A stretch of 64,000 nt of DNA from positions 434,001 through 498,000 of the forward strand of contig NZ_BBIQ01000001.1 of the NCBI RefSeq assembly GCF_000730565.1. The letters are read 5' to 3'. Position numbers and translations under genes: made by a program. Each line of letters begins with the position of its first letter. Within the stretch, counting starts at the first letter, position 1. Shown piece after piece: positions 1-8,983 of this stretch. The notes below the pieces were generated by a model that ran no database searches, was not told the DNA's origin, and was given only the letters and a program-made list of their open reading frames with translations. This DNA is from Pseudomonas fulva NBRC 16637 = DSM 17717 (GTDB lineage Bacteria > Pseudomonadota > Gammaproteobacteria > Pseudomonadales > Pseudomonadaceae).

Positions 1-1160
1 AGGTGTACGACGTGGTCATCGTCGGCGGTGGTGGCCACGGCCTGGCCACGGCCTACTACCTGGCCAAGGAACACGGCATCACCAATGTCGCGGTGATCGA
101 GAAAGGTTACCTGGGCGGCGGCAACACCGCCCGTAACACCACCATCGTGCGCTCCAACTACCTGTGGGACGAGTCGGCCCACCTGTATGAGCACGCCATG
201 AAGCTGTGGGAGGGCCTGTCCCAGGACCTCAACTACAACGTCATGTTCTCCCAGCGCGGCGTGTACAACCTGTGCCACACCCTGCAGGACATGCGTGACT
301 CCGAACGCCGGGTCAGCGCCAACCGCCTCAATGGGGTCGATGGCGAACTGCTCAATACCGCCCAGGTCGCGGCCGAGATTCCGTACCTGGACTGCTCCAA
401 GAACACCCGTTACCCGATCCTGGGTGCCACCGTGCAGCGCCGTGGCGGCGTCGCCCGCCACGACGCCGTGGCCTGGGGCTACGCCCGTGCCGCCGACGCC
501 CTGGGCGTGGACTTGATCCAGCAGACCGAAGTGACGGGTTTCCGCAAGGAAAACGGCGCGGTCATCGGCGTGGAAACCAACAAGGGCTTCATCGGCGCCA
601 AGCGCGTGGGCGTGGTCACGGCAGGTAACTCCGGTCATATGGCCAAGCTGGCCGGCTTCCGCCTGCCGCTCGAATCGCACCCATTGCAGGCACTGGTTTC
701 CGAACCGATCAAGCCCATCATCGACAGCGTCATCATGTCCAACGCCGTGCACGGCTACATCAGCCAGTCGGACAAGGGCGACCTGGTGATCGGTGCGGGT
801 ATCGACAGCTGGATCGGCTACGGCCAGCGTGGTTCGTACCCAGTGATCGAGCACACCTTGCAGGCCATCGTCGAGATGTTCCCCAACCTCTCGCGTGTGC
901 GCATGAACCGCCAATGGGGCGGCATCGTCGACACCTCGCCGGACGCCTGCCCGATCATCACCAAGACCCCGGTCAAGAACATGTTCTTCAACTGCGGTTG
1001 GGGTACTGGCGGCTTCAAGGCGACCCCAGGTTCGGGCAACGTCTTCGCCGCGAGCCTGGCCAAGGGCGAGATGCACCCCCTGGCCGCGCCGTTCTCCATG
1101 GACCGCTTCTACAACGGCGCCCTGATCGACGAACACGGCGCTGCCGCCGTCGCCCACTAA
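1..1160 (+). CDS. soxB: Sarcosine oxidase beta subunit (5' end outside window)
   Basis: Beta subunit of heterotetrameric sarcosine oxidase, which oxidatively demethylates sarcosine to glycine with transfer of the one-carbon unit to tetrahydrofolate. The reading frame is already open at the window edge (codon GTG at position 3 is internal), and roughly 30 N-terminal residues are missing compared with the usual length of about 416. A dinucleotide-binding GGGGHG motif stands at the start of the visible part (DAO/FAD fold). The [13 protein letters not shown] stretch about 150 residues in carries a His in the region where characterised enzymes attach FMN covalently; this residue assignment is from memory. 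It is followed after 14 bases by soxD in the usual soxBDAG order. The upstream neighbour is not visible. Confidence 0.96.
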   Translation, partial: VYDVVIVGGGGHGLATAYYLAKEHGITNVAVIEKGYLGGGNTARNTTIVRSNYLWDESAHLYEHAMKLWEGLSQDLNYNVMFSQRGVYNLCHTLQDMRDSERRVSANRLNGVDGELLNTAQVAAEIPYLDCSKNTRYPILGATVQRRGGVARHDAVAWGYARAADALGVDLIQQTEVTGFRKENGAVIGVETNKGFIGAKRVGVVTAGNSGHMAKLAGFRLPLESHPLQALVSEPIKPIIDSVIMSNAVHGYISQSDKGDLVIGAGIDSWIGYGQRGSYPVIEHTLQAIVEMFPNLSRVRMNRQWGGIVDTSPDACPIITKTPVKNMFFNCGWGTGGFKATPGSGNVFAASLAKGEMHPLAAPFSMDRFYNGALIDEHGAAAVAH

Positions 1161-1174
1161 CCGGAGACACCGTC

Positions 1175-1510
1175 ATGTTGCATATTTTCTGTCCCCACTG
1201 CGGCGAGCTGCGCTCCGAAGAAGAGTTCCACGCCTCTGGCCAGGCGCACATCGCCCGTCCGCTGGACCCCAACGCCTGCTCCGACCAGGAGTGGGGCACG
1301 TACATGTTCTACCGTGACAACCCGCGCGGTATTCACCACGAACTGTGGGACCACGTTGCCGGCTGCCGTCAGTATTTCAACGTCACCCGTAACACCGAAA
1401 CCTACGAGATCCTGGAAACCTACAAGATTGGCGAGAAGCCGCAAGTCAGCGCCCGTGAACACACACCGGCGCGCTCGGCTGCTGTAAACGAACGGGGAGT
1501 CAACGTATGA
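1175..1510 (+). CDS. soxD: Sarcosine oxidase delta subunit
   Basis: Small zinc-binding subunit of sarcosine oxidase, 111 residues. Cys6, Cys9, His60 and Cys64 match the Cys/Cys/His/Cys zinc site of the family. The start ATG at 1175 is preceded by a GGAGAC ribosome site. A longer in-frame opening that runs back into soxB is not the real start. The stop overlaps the start of soxA in an ATGA, so the two are translationally coupled. Confidence 0.95.
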   Translation: MLHIFCPHCGELRSEEEFHASGQAHIARPLDPNACSDQEWGTYMFYRDNPRGIHHELWDHVAGCRQYFNVTRNTETYEILETYKIGEKPQVSAREHTPARSAAVNERGVNV

Positions 1511-4500
1511 GCCAGACCTATCGCCTCGCCAGCGGCGGCCGTATCGACCGCAGCAAGGTGTTGAACTTCACCTTCAACGGCAAGACTTACCAGGGCTATG
1601 CCGGCGACAGCCTGGCGGCGGCTTTGCTGGCCAACGGCGTCGACATCGTTGGCCGCAGCTTCAAGTACTCGCGTCCGCGCGGCATCATCGCCGCAGGCAC
1701 CGAGGAGCCGAACGCCATCTTGCAGATCGGCTCCAGCGAAGCCACCCAGATCCCCAACGTGCGCGCTACCCAGCAAGCCCTGTATTCGGGCCTGGTCGCC
1801 ACCAGCACCAATGGCTGGCCGAACGTCAACAATGACGTCATGGGTATCCTGGGCAAGGTAGGCGGCAGCATGATGCCGCCGGGCTTCTACTACAAAACCT
1901 TCATGTACCCCAAGTCGTTCTGGATGACGTACGAGAAGTACATCCGCAAGGCAGCCGGCCTTGGCCGCGCGCCGCTGCAAAATGATCCGGACAGCTACGA
2001 CTACATGAACCAGCACTGCGACGTGCTGATCGTCGGTGCAGGGCCTGCTGGCCTGGCGGCGGCCCTCGCGGCTGCGCGCAGCGGTGCTCGCGTGATCCTG
2101 GCCGACGAGCAGGAAGAATTCGGTGGCAGCCTGCTGGACACCCGTGAAACCCTCGACGGCAAGCCGGCCGCTGAATGGGTCAGTGGCGTCATCAAGGAGC
2201 TCGAAGGCCTGCCGGAAGTGACCTTGCTGCCACGCGCCACGGTCAACGGCTACCACGACCATAACTTCCTGACCATCCATGAGCGCCTCACCGACCACCT
2301 GGGCGACCGTGCTCCGCTCGGCCAGGTTCGCCACCGCGTGCACCGTGTACGGGCCAAGCGTGTGGTGCTGGCCACCGGCGCCCACGAGCGCCCGCTGGTG
2401 TACGGCAACAACGACGTGCCAGGCAACATGCTGGCCGGCGCCGTTTCGACCTATGTTCGCCGCTACGGCGTAGCGCCTGGCCGCAAGCTGGTGCTGTCGA
2501 CCAACAACGACCATGCCTACCGTACCGCGCTGGATTGGCACGATGCAGGTTTGCAGGTGGTGGCCATCGCCGATGCCCGCCACAACCCACGGGGCTCGCT
2601 GGTCGAAGAAGCGCGTGCCAAGGGTATTCGTATCCTCACCTCCAGTGCTGTCATCGAAGCCAAGGGCAGCAAGCACGTCACGGGTGCTCGGGTGGCCGCC
2701 ATCGATGTGCAGGCCCACAAGGTCACCAGCCCTGGCGAAACCCTCGAGTGCGACCTGATCGCCACCTCCGGGGGCTATAGCCCTGTGGTTCACCTGGCTT
2801 CGCACCTGGGCGGCCGTCCGGTATGGCGTGAAGACATTCTGGGCTTCGTGCCGGGCAATGCCCCGCAAAAGCGTGAGTGCGTTGGCGGCATCAACGGTGT
2901 CTATCCGTTGGGCGATGCCATTGCCGACGGCTTCGAAGGCGGCGTGCGTGCAGCCACCGAAGCAGGCTTCAAGGCGACCGTAGGCACCTTGCCGAAAACC
3001 GTCTCGCGCAAGGAAGACGCCACCCTGGCGCTGTTCCAGGTGCCACACGACAAGGGCACCGCACGTGCGCCTAAACAGTTCGTCGATCAGCAGAACGACG
3101 TGACGGCCGCTGCCATCGAGCTGGCTACCCGTGAAGGCTTCGAGTCGGTCGAGCACGTCAAACGCTACACCGCATTGGGCTTCGGTACCGACCAGGGCAA
3201 ACTGGGCAACATCAACGGCCTGGCCATTGCGGCGCGTTCGATGGGCATCACCATTCCGGAAATGGGCACCACCATGTTCCGCCCCAACTACACGCCGGTG
3301 ACATTCGGCGCGGTGGCGGGTCGTCACTGTGGGCACCTGTTCGAGCCCGTGCGCTTCACGGCCCTGCATGCCTGGCACGTGAAGAATGGCGCCGAGTTCG
3401 AAGACGTTGGTCAGTGGAAGCGCCCGTGGTACTTCCCCAAAGCCGGTGAAGACATCCACGCCGCCGTTGCCCGCGAATGCAAGGCGGTGCGTGACAGCGT
3501 CGGCTTCCTGGACGCCTCCACCCTGGGCAAGATCGATATCCAGGGCCCGGATTCGCGTGAGTTCCTCAACCGCGTGTACACCAACGCCTGGACCAAGCTC
3601 GATGTGGGCAAGGCGCGCTATGGTCTGATGTGCAAGGAAGACGGCATGGTGTTCGACGACGGCGTAACCGCCTGCGTCGGCGACAACCACTTCATTATGA
3701 CCACCACCACTGGCGGCGCGGCGCGCGTGTTGCAATGGCTGGAGCTGTACCACCAGACCGAGTGGCCAGACCTGAAGGTGTATTTCACCTCGGTGACCGA
3801 CCACTGGGCGACCATGACCTTGTCCGGGCCGAACAGCCGCAAGCTGCTCAGCGAGCTGACCGACATCGACATGGACAAGGAAGCCTTCCCGTTCATGACC
3901 TGGAAGGAAGGCAACGTCGGTGGTGTGCCAGCCCGTGTGTTCCGTATCTCGTTCACCGGTGAGCTGTCGTATGAAATCAACGTGCAAGCCAACTACGCCA
4001 TGGGCGTGCTGGAGCAGATCGTCGAGGCAGGCAAGAAGTACAACCTGACCCCGTACGGCACCGAGACCATGCACGTGCTGCGTGCCGAGAAGGGCTTCAT
4101 CATCGTCGGCCAGGACACGGACGGCTCGATGACGCCGGACGACCTGAACATGAGCTGGTGCGTGGGGCGCAACAAGCCGTATTCGTGGATTGGCCTGCGC
4201 GGCATGAACCGTGAGGACTGCGTGCGTGAAAACCGCAAGCAGCTGGTTGGCCTGAAACCGATCGACCCGAACCAGTGGCTGCCCGAAGGCGCTCAGCTGG
4301 TGTTCGATCCGAAGCAGCCCATCCCGATGGACATGGTTGGCCACGTCACCTCCAGCTACGCCGCCAACTCCCTGGGCTATTCGTTCGCCATGGGTGTGGT
4401 CAAGGGCGGCCTCAAGCGCATGGGCGAGCGTGTCTACTCGCCTCAGGCCGATGGCAGCGTGATCGAGGCGGAAATCGTGTCTTCGGTGTTCTTCGATCCG

Positions 4501-4524
4501 AAGGGTGAGCGGCAGAACGTTTGA
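1507..4524 (+). CDS. soxA: Sarcosine oxidase alpha subunit
   Basis: Large subunit of sarcosine oxidase, 1005 residues, the normal size for the heterotetrameric enzyme. The N-terminal 100 residues resemble the ferredoxin-like Fer2_4 domain. A nucleotide-binding GAGPAG motif lies at residues 177-182 within a two-dinucleotide-binding fold. The C-terminal 400 residues resemble the GcvT aminomethyltransferase, the folate-binding part that receives the methylene group to make 5,10-methylene-tetrahydrofolate. The start overlaps soxD by four bases. Unlike the soxD/soxA junction, the gap to soxG is 184 bases and holds REP-like sequence. Confidence 0.96.
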   Translation: MSQTYRLASGGRIDRSKVLNFTFNGKTYQGYAGDSLAAALLANGVDIVGRSFKYSRPRGIIAAGTEEPNAILQIGSSEATQIPNVRATQQALYSGLVATSTNGWPNVNNDVMGILGKVGGSMMPPGFYYKTFMYPKSFWMTYEKYIRKAAGLGRAPLQNDPDSYDYMNQHCDVLIVGAGPAGLAAALAAARSGARVILADEQEEFGGSLLDTRETLDGKPAAEWVSGVIKELEGLPEVTLLPRATVNGYHDHNFLTIHERLTDHLGDRAPLGQVRHRVHRVRAKRVVLATGAHERPLVYGNNDVPGNMLAGAVSTYVRRYGVAPGRKLVLSTNNDHAYRTALDWHDAGLQVVAIADARHNPRGSLVEEARAKGIRILTSSAVIEAKGSKHVTGARVAAIDVQAHKVTSPGETLECDLIATSGGYSPVVHLASHLGGRPVWREDILGFVPGNAPQKRECVGGINGVYPLGDAIADGFEGGVRAATEAGFKATVGTLPKTVSRKEDATLALFQVPHDKGTARAPKQFVDQQNDVTAAAIELATREGFESVEHVKRYTALGFGTDQGKLGNINGLAIAARSMGITIPEMGTTMFRPNYTPVTFGAVAGRHCGHLFEPVRFTALHAWHVKNGAEFEDVGQWKRPWYFPKAGEDIHAAVARECKAVRDSVGFLDASTLGKIDIQGPDSREFLNRVYTNAWTKLDVGKARYGLMCKEDGMVFDDGVTACVGDNHFIMTTTTGGAARVLQWLELYHQTEWPDLKVYFTSVTDHWATMTLSGPNSRKLLSELTDIDMDKEAFPFMTWKEGNVGGVPARVFRISFTGELSYEINVQANYAMGVLEQIVEAGKKYNLTPYGTETMHVLRAEKGFIIVGQDTDGSMTPDDLNMSWCVGRNKPYSWIGLRGMNREDCVRENRKQLVGLKPIDPNQWLPEGAQLVFDPKQPIPMDMVGHVTSSYAANSLGYSFAMGVVKGGLKRMGERVYSPQADGSVIEAEIVSSVFFDPKGERQNV

Positions 4525-4539
4525 CTCCGGGCCCCTGGG

Positions 4540-4680
4540 GAGCAGGCCAGGCCGGGTCGCAGGCCGGCCGGCTCCTACAGGCGCGGTGCAGACACCGAGG
4601 TTCATGCACGCTCAGTAAGCGCCGGCTCGCCGGCGATGAGGCTGGCAGAGCTTGCTGGACCGGGTGTCTGCATCCCATCG
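4540..4680. repeat. REP-like repeat cluster between soxA and soxG
   Basis: The only sizeable gap in the sox operon holds sequence of the P. putida REP type: a GGCCGGCTCCTACAGG segment near 4562-4581 and a GCGCCGGCTCGCCGGCGATG segment near 4619-4638. A 10-base inverted repeat (TGCAGACACC at 4587-4596 and its complement at 4663-4672) encloses the second unit. The assignment rests on recognising the REP core words, not on an alignment. Confidence 0.6.
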
Positions 4681-4708
4681 ACGAACAAGAATTCAAGGCA
4701 GGTATGAA

Positions 4709-5341
4709 ATGAGCGCTATCAACGTCTTCGAGCAAAATCCCGGCGCCTCGGCCAAGGCCGAGTCGCCATTGCACCACGCCGACCTGGCAAGCCTGGTGGG
4801 CAAGGGCCGCAACAACGCCGGCGTGACCCTGCGCGAGCGCAAGTTCCTCGGCCACCTGACCCTGCGTGGCAACGGTCATGATCCCGCCTTTGCCGGTGGC
4901 GTACACAAGGCCCTGGGCCTGGAGTTGCCGGTGGCATTGACCGTCGTGGCCAACGGCGATCTGTCGCTGCAATGGGTCGGTCCTGATGAGTGGCTGCTGA
5001 TCGTCCCGGGTGGGCAGGAAGTGGCGATTGAACAAAAGCTGCGTGCTGCCCTTGAAGGGCAACACATCCAGGTGGTCAATGTCAGCGGTGGGCAGAGCCT
5101 GCTGGAGCTGCGCGGCCCGAACGTGCGCGACGTGCTGATGAAGTCCACCAGCTACGACGTGCATCCGAACAACTTCCCGGTCGGCAAGGCTGTCGGCACG
5201 GTGTTCGCCAAGTCGCAGCTGGTGATTCGGCGTACTGCCGAAGACACCTGGGAGCTGGTCATCCGCCGCAGCTTCTCCGATTACTGGTGGATGTGGCTGC
5301 AGGACGCATCGGCCGAGTACGGGCTGGCCATCGAAGCTTAA
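4709..5341 (+). CDS. soxG: Sarcosine oxidase gamma subunit
   Basis: Gamma subunit of sarcosine oxidase, 210 residues, related to a GcvT-like folate-binding half domain and needed for the alpha-beta-gamma-delta complex. The ATG at 4709 gives the expected N-terminus (MSAINVFEQNP). A longer in-frame opening starts within the REP-like repeat and is unlikely. An ATG five bases upstream at 4704 is followed at once by a stop. The gene is separated from soxA by repeat sequence and is followed 11 bases later by purU behind an AAGGAG ribosome site. Confidence 0.94.
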   Translation: MSAINVFEQNPGASAKAESPLHHADLASLVGKGRNNAGVTLRERKFLGHLTLRGNGHDPAFAGGVHKALGLELPVALTVVANGDLSLQWVGPDEWLLIVPGGQEVAIEQKLRAALEGQHIQVVNVSGGQSLLELRGPNVRDVLMKSTSYDVHPNNFPVGKAVGTVFAKSQLVIRRTAEDTWELVIRRSFSDYWWMWLQDASAEYGLAIEA

Positions 5342-5352
5342 GGAGAACTGCC

Positions 5353-6210
5353 ATGAGTCGGGCACCGGATACCTGGATTCTCACCGCCGACTGCCCGAGC
5401 ATGCTCGGTACCGTCGACGTGGTGACGCGTTACCTCTTCGAGCAACGCTGCTACGTGACGGAGCACCATTCCTTCGATGATCGGCTGTCCGGGCGCTTCT
5501 TCATTCGCGTGGAGTTTCGCGTGCCTGACGGCTTCGACGAAGACGGGTTGCGTGCAGGCCTTGCCGAGCGCAGCGAGGCGTTTGGCATGGCGTTCGAGCT
5601 GACGGCTCCCAACCATCGCCCCAAGGTGGTGATCATGGTGTCCAAGGCCGACCATTGTCTGAACGACCTGCTGTATCGCCAGCGTATCGGTCAACTGGGC
5701 ATGGACGTGGTGGCGGTGGTCTCCAACCACCCCGACCTCGAGCCGTTGGCACACTGGCACAAGATTCCCTACTACCATTTCGCGCTCGACCCGAAGGACA
5801 AGCCTGCACAAGAGCGCAAGGTGTTGCAGGTGATCGAACAGACGGGCGCAGAGCTGGTTATCCTCGCGCGCTACATGCAGGTGCTCTCGCCCGAGCTGTG
5901 CCGCCAGCTCGATGGCCGCGCGATCAACATCCACCACTCGTTGCTACCGGGGTTCAAGGGTGCCAAGCCTTACCACCAGGCGTACAACAAGGGTGTGAAG
6001 ATGGTCGGGGCCACGGCACACTACATCAACAATGACTTGGACGAAGGGCCGATCATCGCCCAAGGTGTCGAAGTGGTGGACCATACCTATTACCCCGAAG
6101 ACCTGATCGCCAAGGGGCGAGACATCGAGTGCCTGACCCTGGCACGGGCGGTGGGATACCACATCGAGAAGCGGGTGTTTCTCAACGCCAACCGCACGGT
6201 CGTTCTTTAG
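5353..6210 (+). CDS. purU: Formyltetrahydrofolate deformylase
   Basis: Hydrolyses 10-formyl-tetrahydrofolate to formate and tetrahydrofolate. The protein has 285 residues, the normal length. It has an N-terminal ACT domain (about residues 7-85) and a formyltransferase-fold domain (about 90-270) with the catalytic set Asn192, His194 and Asp230 in the INIHHSLLP and LDEGP motifs. The start ATG has a strong AAGGAG site 6-11 bases upstream that overlaps the end of soxG. Its place after soxBDAG makes sense: it returns one-carbon units loaded on folate by sarcosine oxidase to free tetrahydrofolate plus formate. Confidence 0.96.
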   Translation: MSRAPDTWILTADCPSMLGTVDVVTRYLFEQRCYVTEHHSFDDRLSGRFFIRVEFRVPDGFDEDGLRAGLAERSEAFGMAFELTAPNHRPKVVIMVSKADHCLNDLLYRQRIGQLGMDVVAVVSNHPDLEPLAHWHKIPYYHFALDPKDKPAQERKVLQVIEQTGAELVILARYMQVLSPELCRQLDGRAINIHHSLLPGFKGAKPYHQAYNKGVKMVGATAHYINNDLDEGPIIAQGVEVVDHTYYPEDLIAKGRDIECLTLARAVGYHIEKRVFLNANRTVVL

Positions 6211-6225
6211 CGTTTTTGCTGGCCT

Positions 6226-6250
6226 CCTCGCCGCTTGGGTCGCGGCGAGG
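6226..6250 (+). terminator. Possible stem-loop after purU
   Basis: A perfect 9-base stem (CCTCGCCGC / GCGGCGAGG) with a 7-base loop lies 16 bases after the purU stop. There is no following T run, so it may slow or attenuate transcription into fdhA instead of ending it. Confidence 0.4.
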
Positions 6251-6385
6251 CTCGCCTCTGCCTCTCCCTGTGTGCGCGCCTTATCTTCCCGCGACAAACC
6301 TGCCGCTAAAAGGCATCTCCCTGTCGCTCCCAGTCAGTGCATCGGGCCCCATCCGGCCCACAATTCCCCCATTCCAGAAACACAT

Positions 6386-6404
6386 GCCGCCCATGGATGG
6401 CGGC
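6386..6404 (+). promoter_or_regulatory. Inverted repeat in the fdhA leader
   Basis: GCCGCC and GGCGGC flank CATGGAT 47 bases before the fdhA start, in a 240-base gap that otherwise shows no gene. It could be a small leader hairpin or an operator. No regulator can be named from the sequence. Confidence 0.3.
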
Positions 6405-6450
6405 GCGTTCAACCACCGCTGCATAAATACAAATCAAGCGAGGTAAGAGC

Positions 6451-7650
6451 ATGTCTGGCAATCGTGGAGTGGTATATCTCGGCGCCGGCAAGGTCGAGGT
6501 GCAGAAGATCGACTACCCGAAAATGCAGGACCCGCGCGGCAAGAAGATCGAGCACGGCGTGATCCTGAAGGTGGTCTCCACCAACATCTGCGGCTCTGAC
6601 CAGCACATGGTCCGCGGCCGCACCACTGCCCAGGTCGGCCTGGTTCTGGGCCACGAAATTACTGGTGAAATCGTCGAGAAGGGCAGTGACGTCGAGCGCA
6701 TGCAGATCGGCGATCTGGTCTCGGTGCCATTCAACGTCGCCTGCGGCCGTTGCCGTTCCTGCAAGGAAATGCACACCGGTGTCTGCCTCACCGTAAACCC
6801 GGCCCGCGCCGGTGGTGCCTACGGTTATGTGGACATGGGCGACTGGACCGGTGGTCAGGCCGAATATGTACTGGTGCCATACGCCGACTTCAACCTCCTG
6901 AAGCTCCCTGAGCGCGACAAGGCCATGGAAAAGATCCGTGACCTGACTTGCCTGTCCGACATTCTGCCAACCGGTTACCACGGTGCCGTGACTGCAGGCG
7001 TAGGCCCAGGCAGCACCGTCTATGTTGCAGGTGCCGGCCCTGTGGGCCTGGCTGCCGCTGCTTCGGCTCGCCTGCTGGGCGCTGCCTGTGTGATCGTGGG
7101 CGACCTGAACCCTGCTCGCCTGGCTCACGCCAAGTCCCAGGGCTTCGAAGTGGTCGACCTGTCCAAAGACACCCCGCTGCACGAACAGATCGTGGACATT
7201 CTTGGCGAGCCGGAAGTGGATTGCGCCGTCGATGCCGTCGGCTTCGAAGCGCGCGGCCATGGCCATGAAGGCGCCAAGCACGAGGCACCTGCCACCGTGT
7301 TGAACTCGCTGATGCAGGTGACCCGTGTGGCCGGGCAGATCGGTATTCCCGGTCTGTACGTGACCGAAGACCCGGGTGCAGTGGATGCTGCTGCCAAAAT
7401 CGGCGCGCTGAGCATCCGCTTCGGCCTTGGCTGGGCCAAGTCGCACAGCTTCCACACCGGCCAGACCCCGACCATGAAGTACAACCGCCAGCTGATGCAG
7501 GCGATCATGTGGGACCGCATCAACATTGCCGAAGTGGTGGGTGTGCAGGTGATCAACCTGGATCAGGCGCCGGAAGGGTATGGCGAGTTCGATGCAGGTG
7601 TGCCGAAGAAATTCGTGATCGACCCGCACAAGATGTGGGGCGCGGCGTGA
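6451..7650 (+). CDS. fdhA: Glutathione-independent formaldehyde dehydrogenase
   Basis: NAD-dependent, zinc-containing formaldehyde dismutase/dehydrogenase of the medium-chain alcohol dehydrogenase superfamily, 399 residues. Catalytic zinc ligands are visible as Cys47, His68 and Asp170. A structural zinc loop has four cysteines (98, 101, 104, 112), and the Rossmann motif GAGPVG is at 194-199. The ATG is preceded by GAGGTAAGAGC. It follows the sarcosine oxidase genes and would oxidise formaldehyde released when sarcosine is demethylated without enough folate. The gene ends just before a strong bidirectional-looking terminator. Confidence 0.95.
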   Translation: MSGNRGVVYLGAGKVEVQKIDYPKMQDPRGKKIEHGVILKVVSTNICGSDQHMVRGRTTAQVGLVLGHEITGEIVEKGSDVERMQIGDLVSVPFNVACGRCRSCKEMHTGVCLTVNPARAGGAYGYVDMGDWTGGQAEYVLVPYADFNLLKLPERDKAMEKIRDLTCLSDILPTGYHGAVTAGVGPGSTVYVAGAGPVGLAAAASARLLGAACVIVGDLNPARLAHAKSQGFEVVDLSKDTPLHEQIVDILGEPEVDCAVDAVGFEARGHGHEGAKHEAPATVLNSLMQVTRVAGQIGIPGLYVTEDPGAVDAAAKIGALSIRFGLGWAKSHSFHTGQTPTMKYNRQLMQAIMWDRINIAEVVGVQVINLDQAPEGYGEFDAGVPKKFVIDPHKMWGAA

Positions 7651-7675
7651 CGGGCTTCGCAACGGTATAAGAAAG

Positions 7676-7703
7676 CGCCACGCATGGGAGTGCGTGGCGT
7701 TTT
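7676..7703 (+). terminator. Terminator between fdhA and the first Rhs gene
   Basis: A perfect 9-base stem (CGCCACGCA / TGCGTGGCG) with a 6-base loop is followed by TTTT on the plus strand. On the minus strand it is followed by a CTTTCTTA stretch, so it may serve both convergent genes. Confidence 0.85.
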
Positions 7704-7716
7704 GCGTTTGGCTGGA

Positions 7717-8628
7717 TCATTCGCCCTGAGTCGTTCTGGGGTTACCACGGATATGAGTGGTAAGGTCCTGAGGATCCAATGCGCTCTTCAGCAGTCTTCC
7801 ACCCTCGTTCAACATACCGCGCTGTCGTTCCACCAGTGTGTTGAGGTGCAGTCCACCCGCTTCCGTCGGAAGTAGATCTTGTAACGTTTGCAACGTCCGT
7901 AGATCTTTTTCATTGGCTTTATATCGGGCCAAATTTTCCTTCAATATGGCCCCTTTTCCACCGCCCAGATCCTGGTTTACCGGTACGCTGTTAAGCGTTC
8001 GAGTTTCATATCGATAGAGGGTATCCGGCTGCCAGGTTTTTGAGTAATACTTGCTGTTCCCTTGTTTCACGATCTTCGTCGAGGGCGGCACTTTGCTACC
8101 CGCTGTAAACCTGGTTACAGTCGTTGTGGGCTGTCGCTTGATTTGTTTGAAAATTTCAATAACGAGCGTGGCATGGCCTGAGGGATCGACCGCGTTCACC
8201 GGGTCGTTCGTACAGTAGGCGTAGCTATTCAGGCCGCCTTCGCCAAAGGGGCTGAGACTGTCTGCTGCGATAAATCTGCCAAGGCTAGGAGAGTAAGCGC
8301 GGTATCCTTGCCCCAGTAGATAGCATCTGGCAGTTGGTTCCAACGCCTCACCATTAAAGCCTGTCGCCACTCGCGTTGAAGGCAAGGTGGGATCATGTCC
8401 GTAAGCTGAATAGCTGTGGGGAGGCTCCTCATCGTCGCTCAGCACAGAGAGCACAGAACCCTTGTCGTCGGTTGTCAGCAGCCCGGCGGTTGTTGTGGCC
8501 CCCGTGAGTTGTTCTGCCAAAGGCGCTTCAGCGCCGCGCAGGATCGTACGAGTGACGGCGTCCTCCCGGACGGTACTCAGCTTGTTGCCTTGGTAGAATA
8601 AAAGCGAACTGTTCGGTGCTTTGCTCAT
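7717..8628 (-). CDS. Orphan Rhs-core protein with unknown C-terminal domain
   Basis: A 303-residue protein ending the Rhs/YD-repeat way but without the long repeat barrel. Residues about 70-152 contain the Rhs-associated core: a GFNGE motif, the GYRAYSPSLGRF signature and the ADSLSPFGEGGLNSYAY / DPVNAVDPSGH segment. After the core comes an unrelated basic tail of about 150 residues, as in polymorphic toxins. I do not recognise the tail. The ATG has a GGGAG ribosome site, so it looks like an independent gene and not only a broken end. No immunity-like gene is visible next to it. Base use is AT-richer than in the flanking core genes, which suggests transfer. Confidence 0.8.
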   Translation of the reverse strand: MSKAPNSSLLFYQGNKLSTVREDAVTRTILRGAEAPLAEQLTGATTTAGLLTTDDKGSVLSVLSDDEEPPHSYSAYGHDPTLPSTRVATGFNGEALEPTARCYLLGQGYRAYSPSLGRFIAADSLSPFGEGGLNSYAYCTNDPVNAVDPSGHATLVIEIFKQIKRQPTTTVTRFTAGSKVPPSTKIVKQGNSKYYSKTWQPDTLYRYETRTLNSVPVNQDLGGGKGAILKENLARYKANEKDLRTLQTLQDLLPTEAGGLHLNTLVERQRGMLNEGGRLLKSALDPQDLTTHIRGNPRTTQGE

Positions 8629-8740
8629 GGTTCAACTCCCTGCCGTGCGGGGTGAATGGAGGTTGCTCTAAGCCCATTCTGAACAGCCACAGGGATTTAG
8701 GTACTGGCAGAAATGACAGTTTTGGAAGCTCACACGGAAC

Positions 8741-8772
8741 CTGTAGGAGCGGGCCCGCCCGCGAAGAGGCCA
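8741..8772. repeat. P. putida-type REP element
   Basis: CTGTAGGAGCGGGCCCGCCC followed by GCGAAGAGGCCA matches the common P. putida REP pattern of a GGAGCGGGC...GCCCGCGAAGAGGCC imperfect palindrome. It lies just upstream of the first Rhs gene. Confidence 0.8.
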
Positions 8773-8790
8773 GCCCGCCCTAGCCATCAC

Positions 8791-8973
8791 TCAGCGCATC
8801 ATCCCCAACTCCGCATCGTCCAACAGCGCCTTGGCCAGCGCGCTTAGATAATGCGAAGCCCAAAGCAACTGCGGCTTGTTGTCCATCAGGCCGTCAATGG
8901 TCAAATCCCGTGCATATACGATTTTAAGCGTGAGGAATGACCTGTAGTGGGGCCACAACCAGCCTGCTGTCAA
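8791..8973 (-). pseudogene. C-terminal remnant of a small DUF3077/DUF6124-like gene
   Basis: The last ~32 residues (from about MDNKPQLLWASHYLSALAK to the stop) look like the C-terminus of small Pseudomonas proteins of the DUF3077/DUF6124 type, which often sit near Rhs genes. The N-terminal part that should precede it is not present. The frame upstream is unrelated, begins at a TTG and runs up to the inverted repeat at 8984. I read it as a decayed gene end. The family link is by memory of the motif and is tentative. Confidence 0.45.
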
Positions 8974-8983
8974 ACAAGAAGGC

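Noticed and set aside
1420..4605. 1061-residue minus-strand open frame
   Set aside because: It is the shadow of soxA on the opposite strand: same codon phase, no family resemblance.
4652..4708. Extended N-terminus of SoxG
   Set aside because: This part is encoded by REP-like repeat sequence and the MSAINVFEQNP start at 4709 fits the family.
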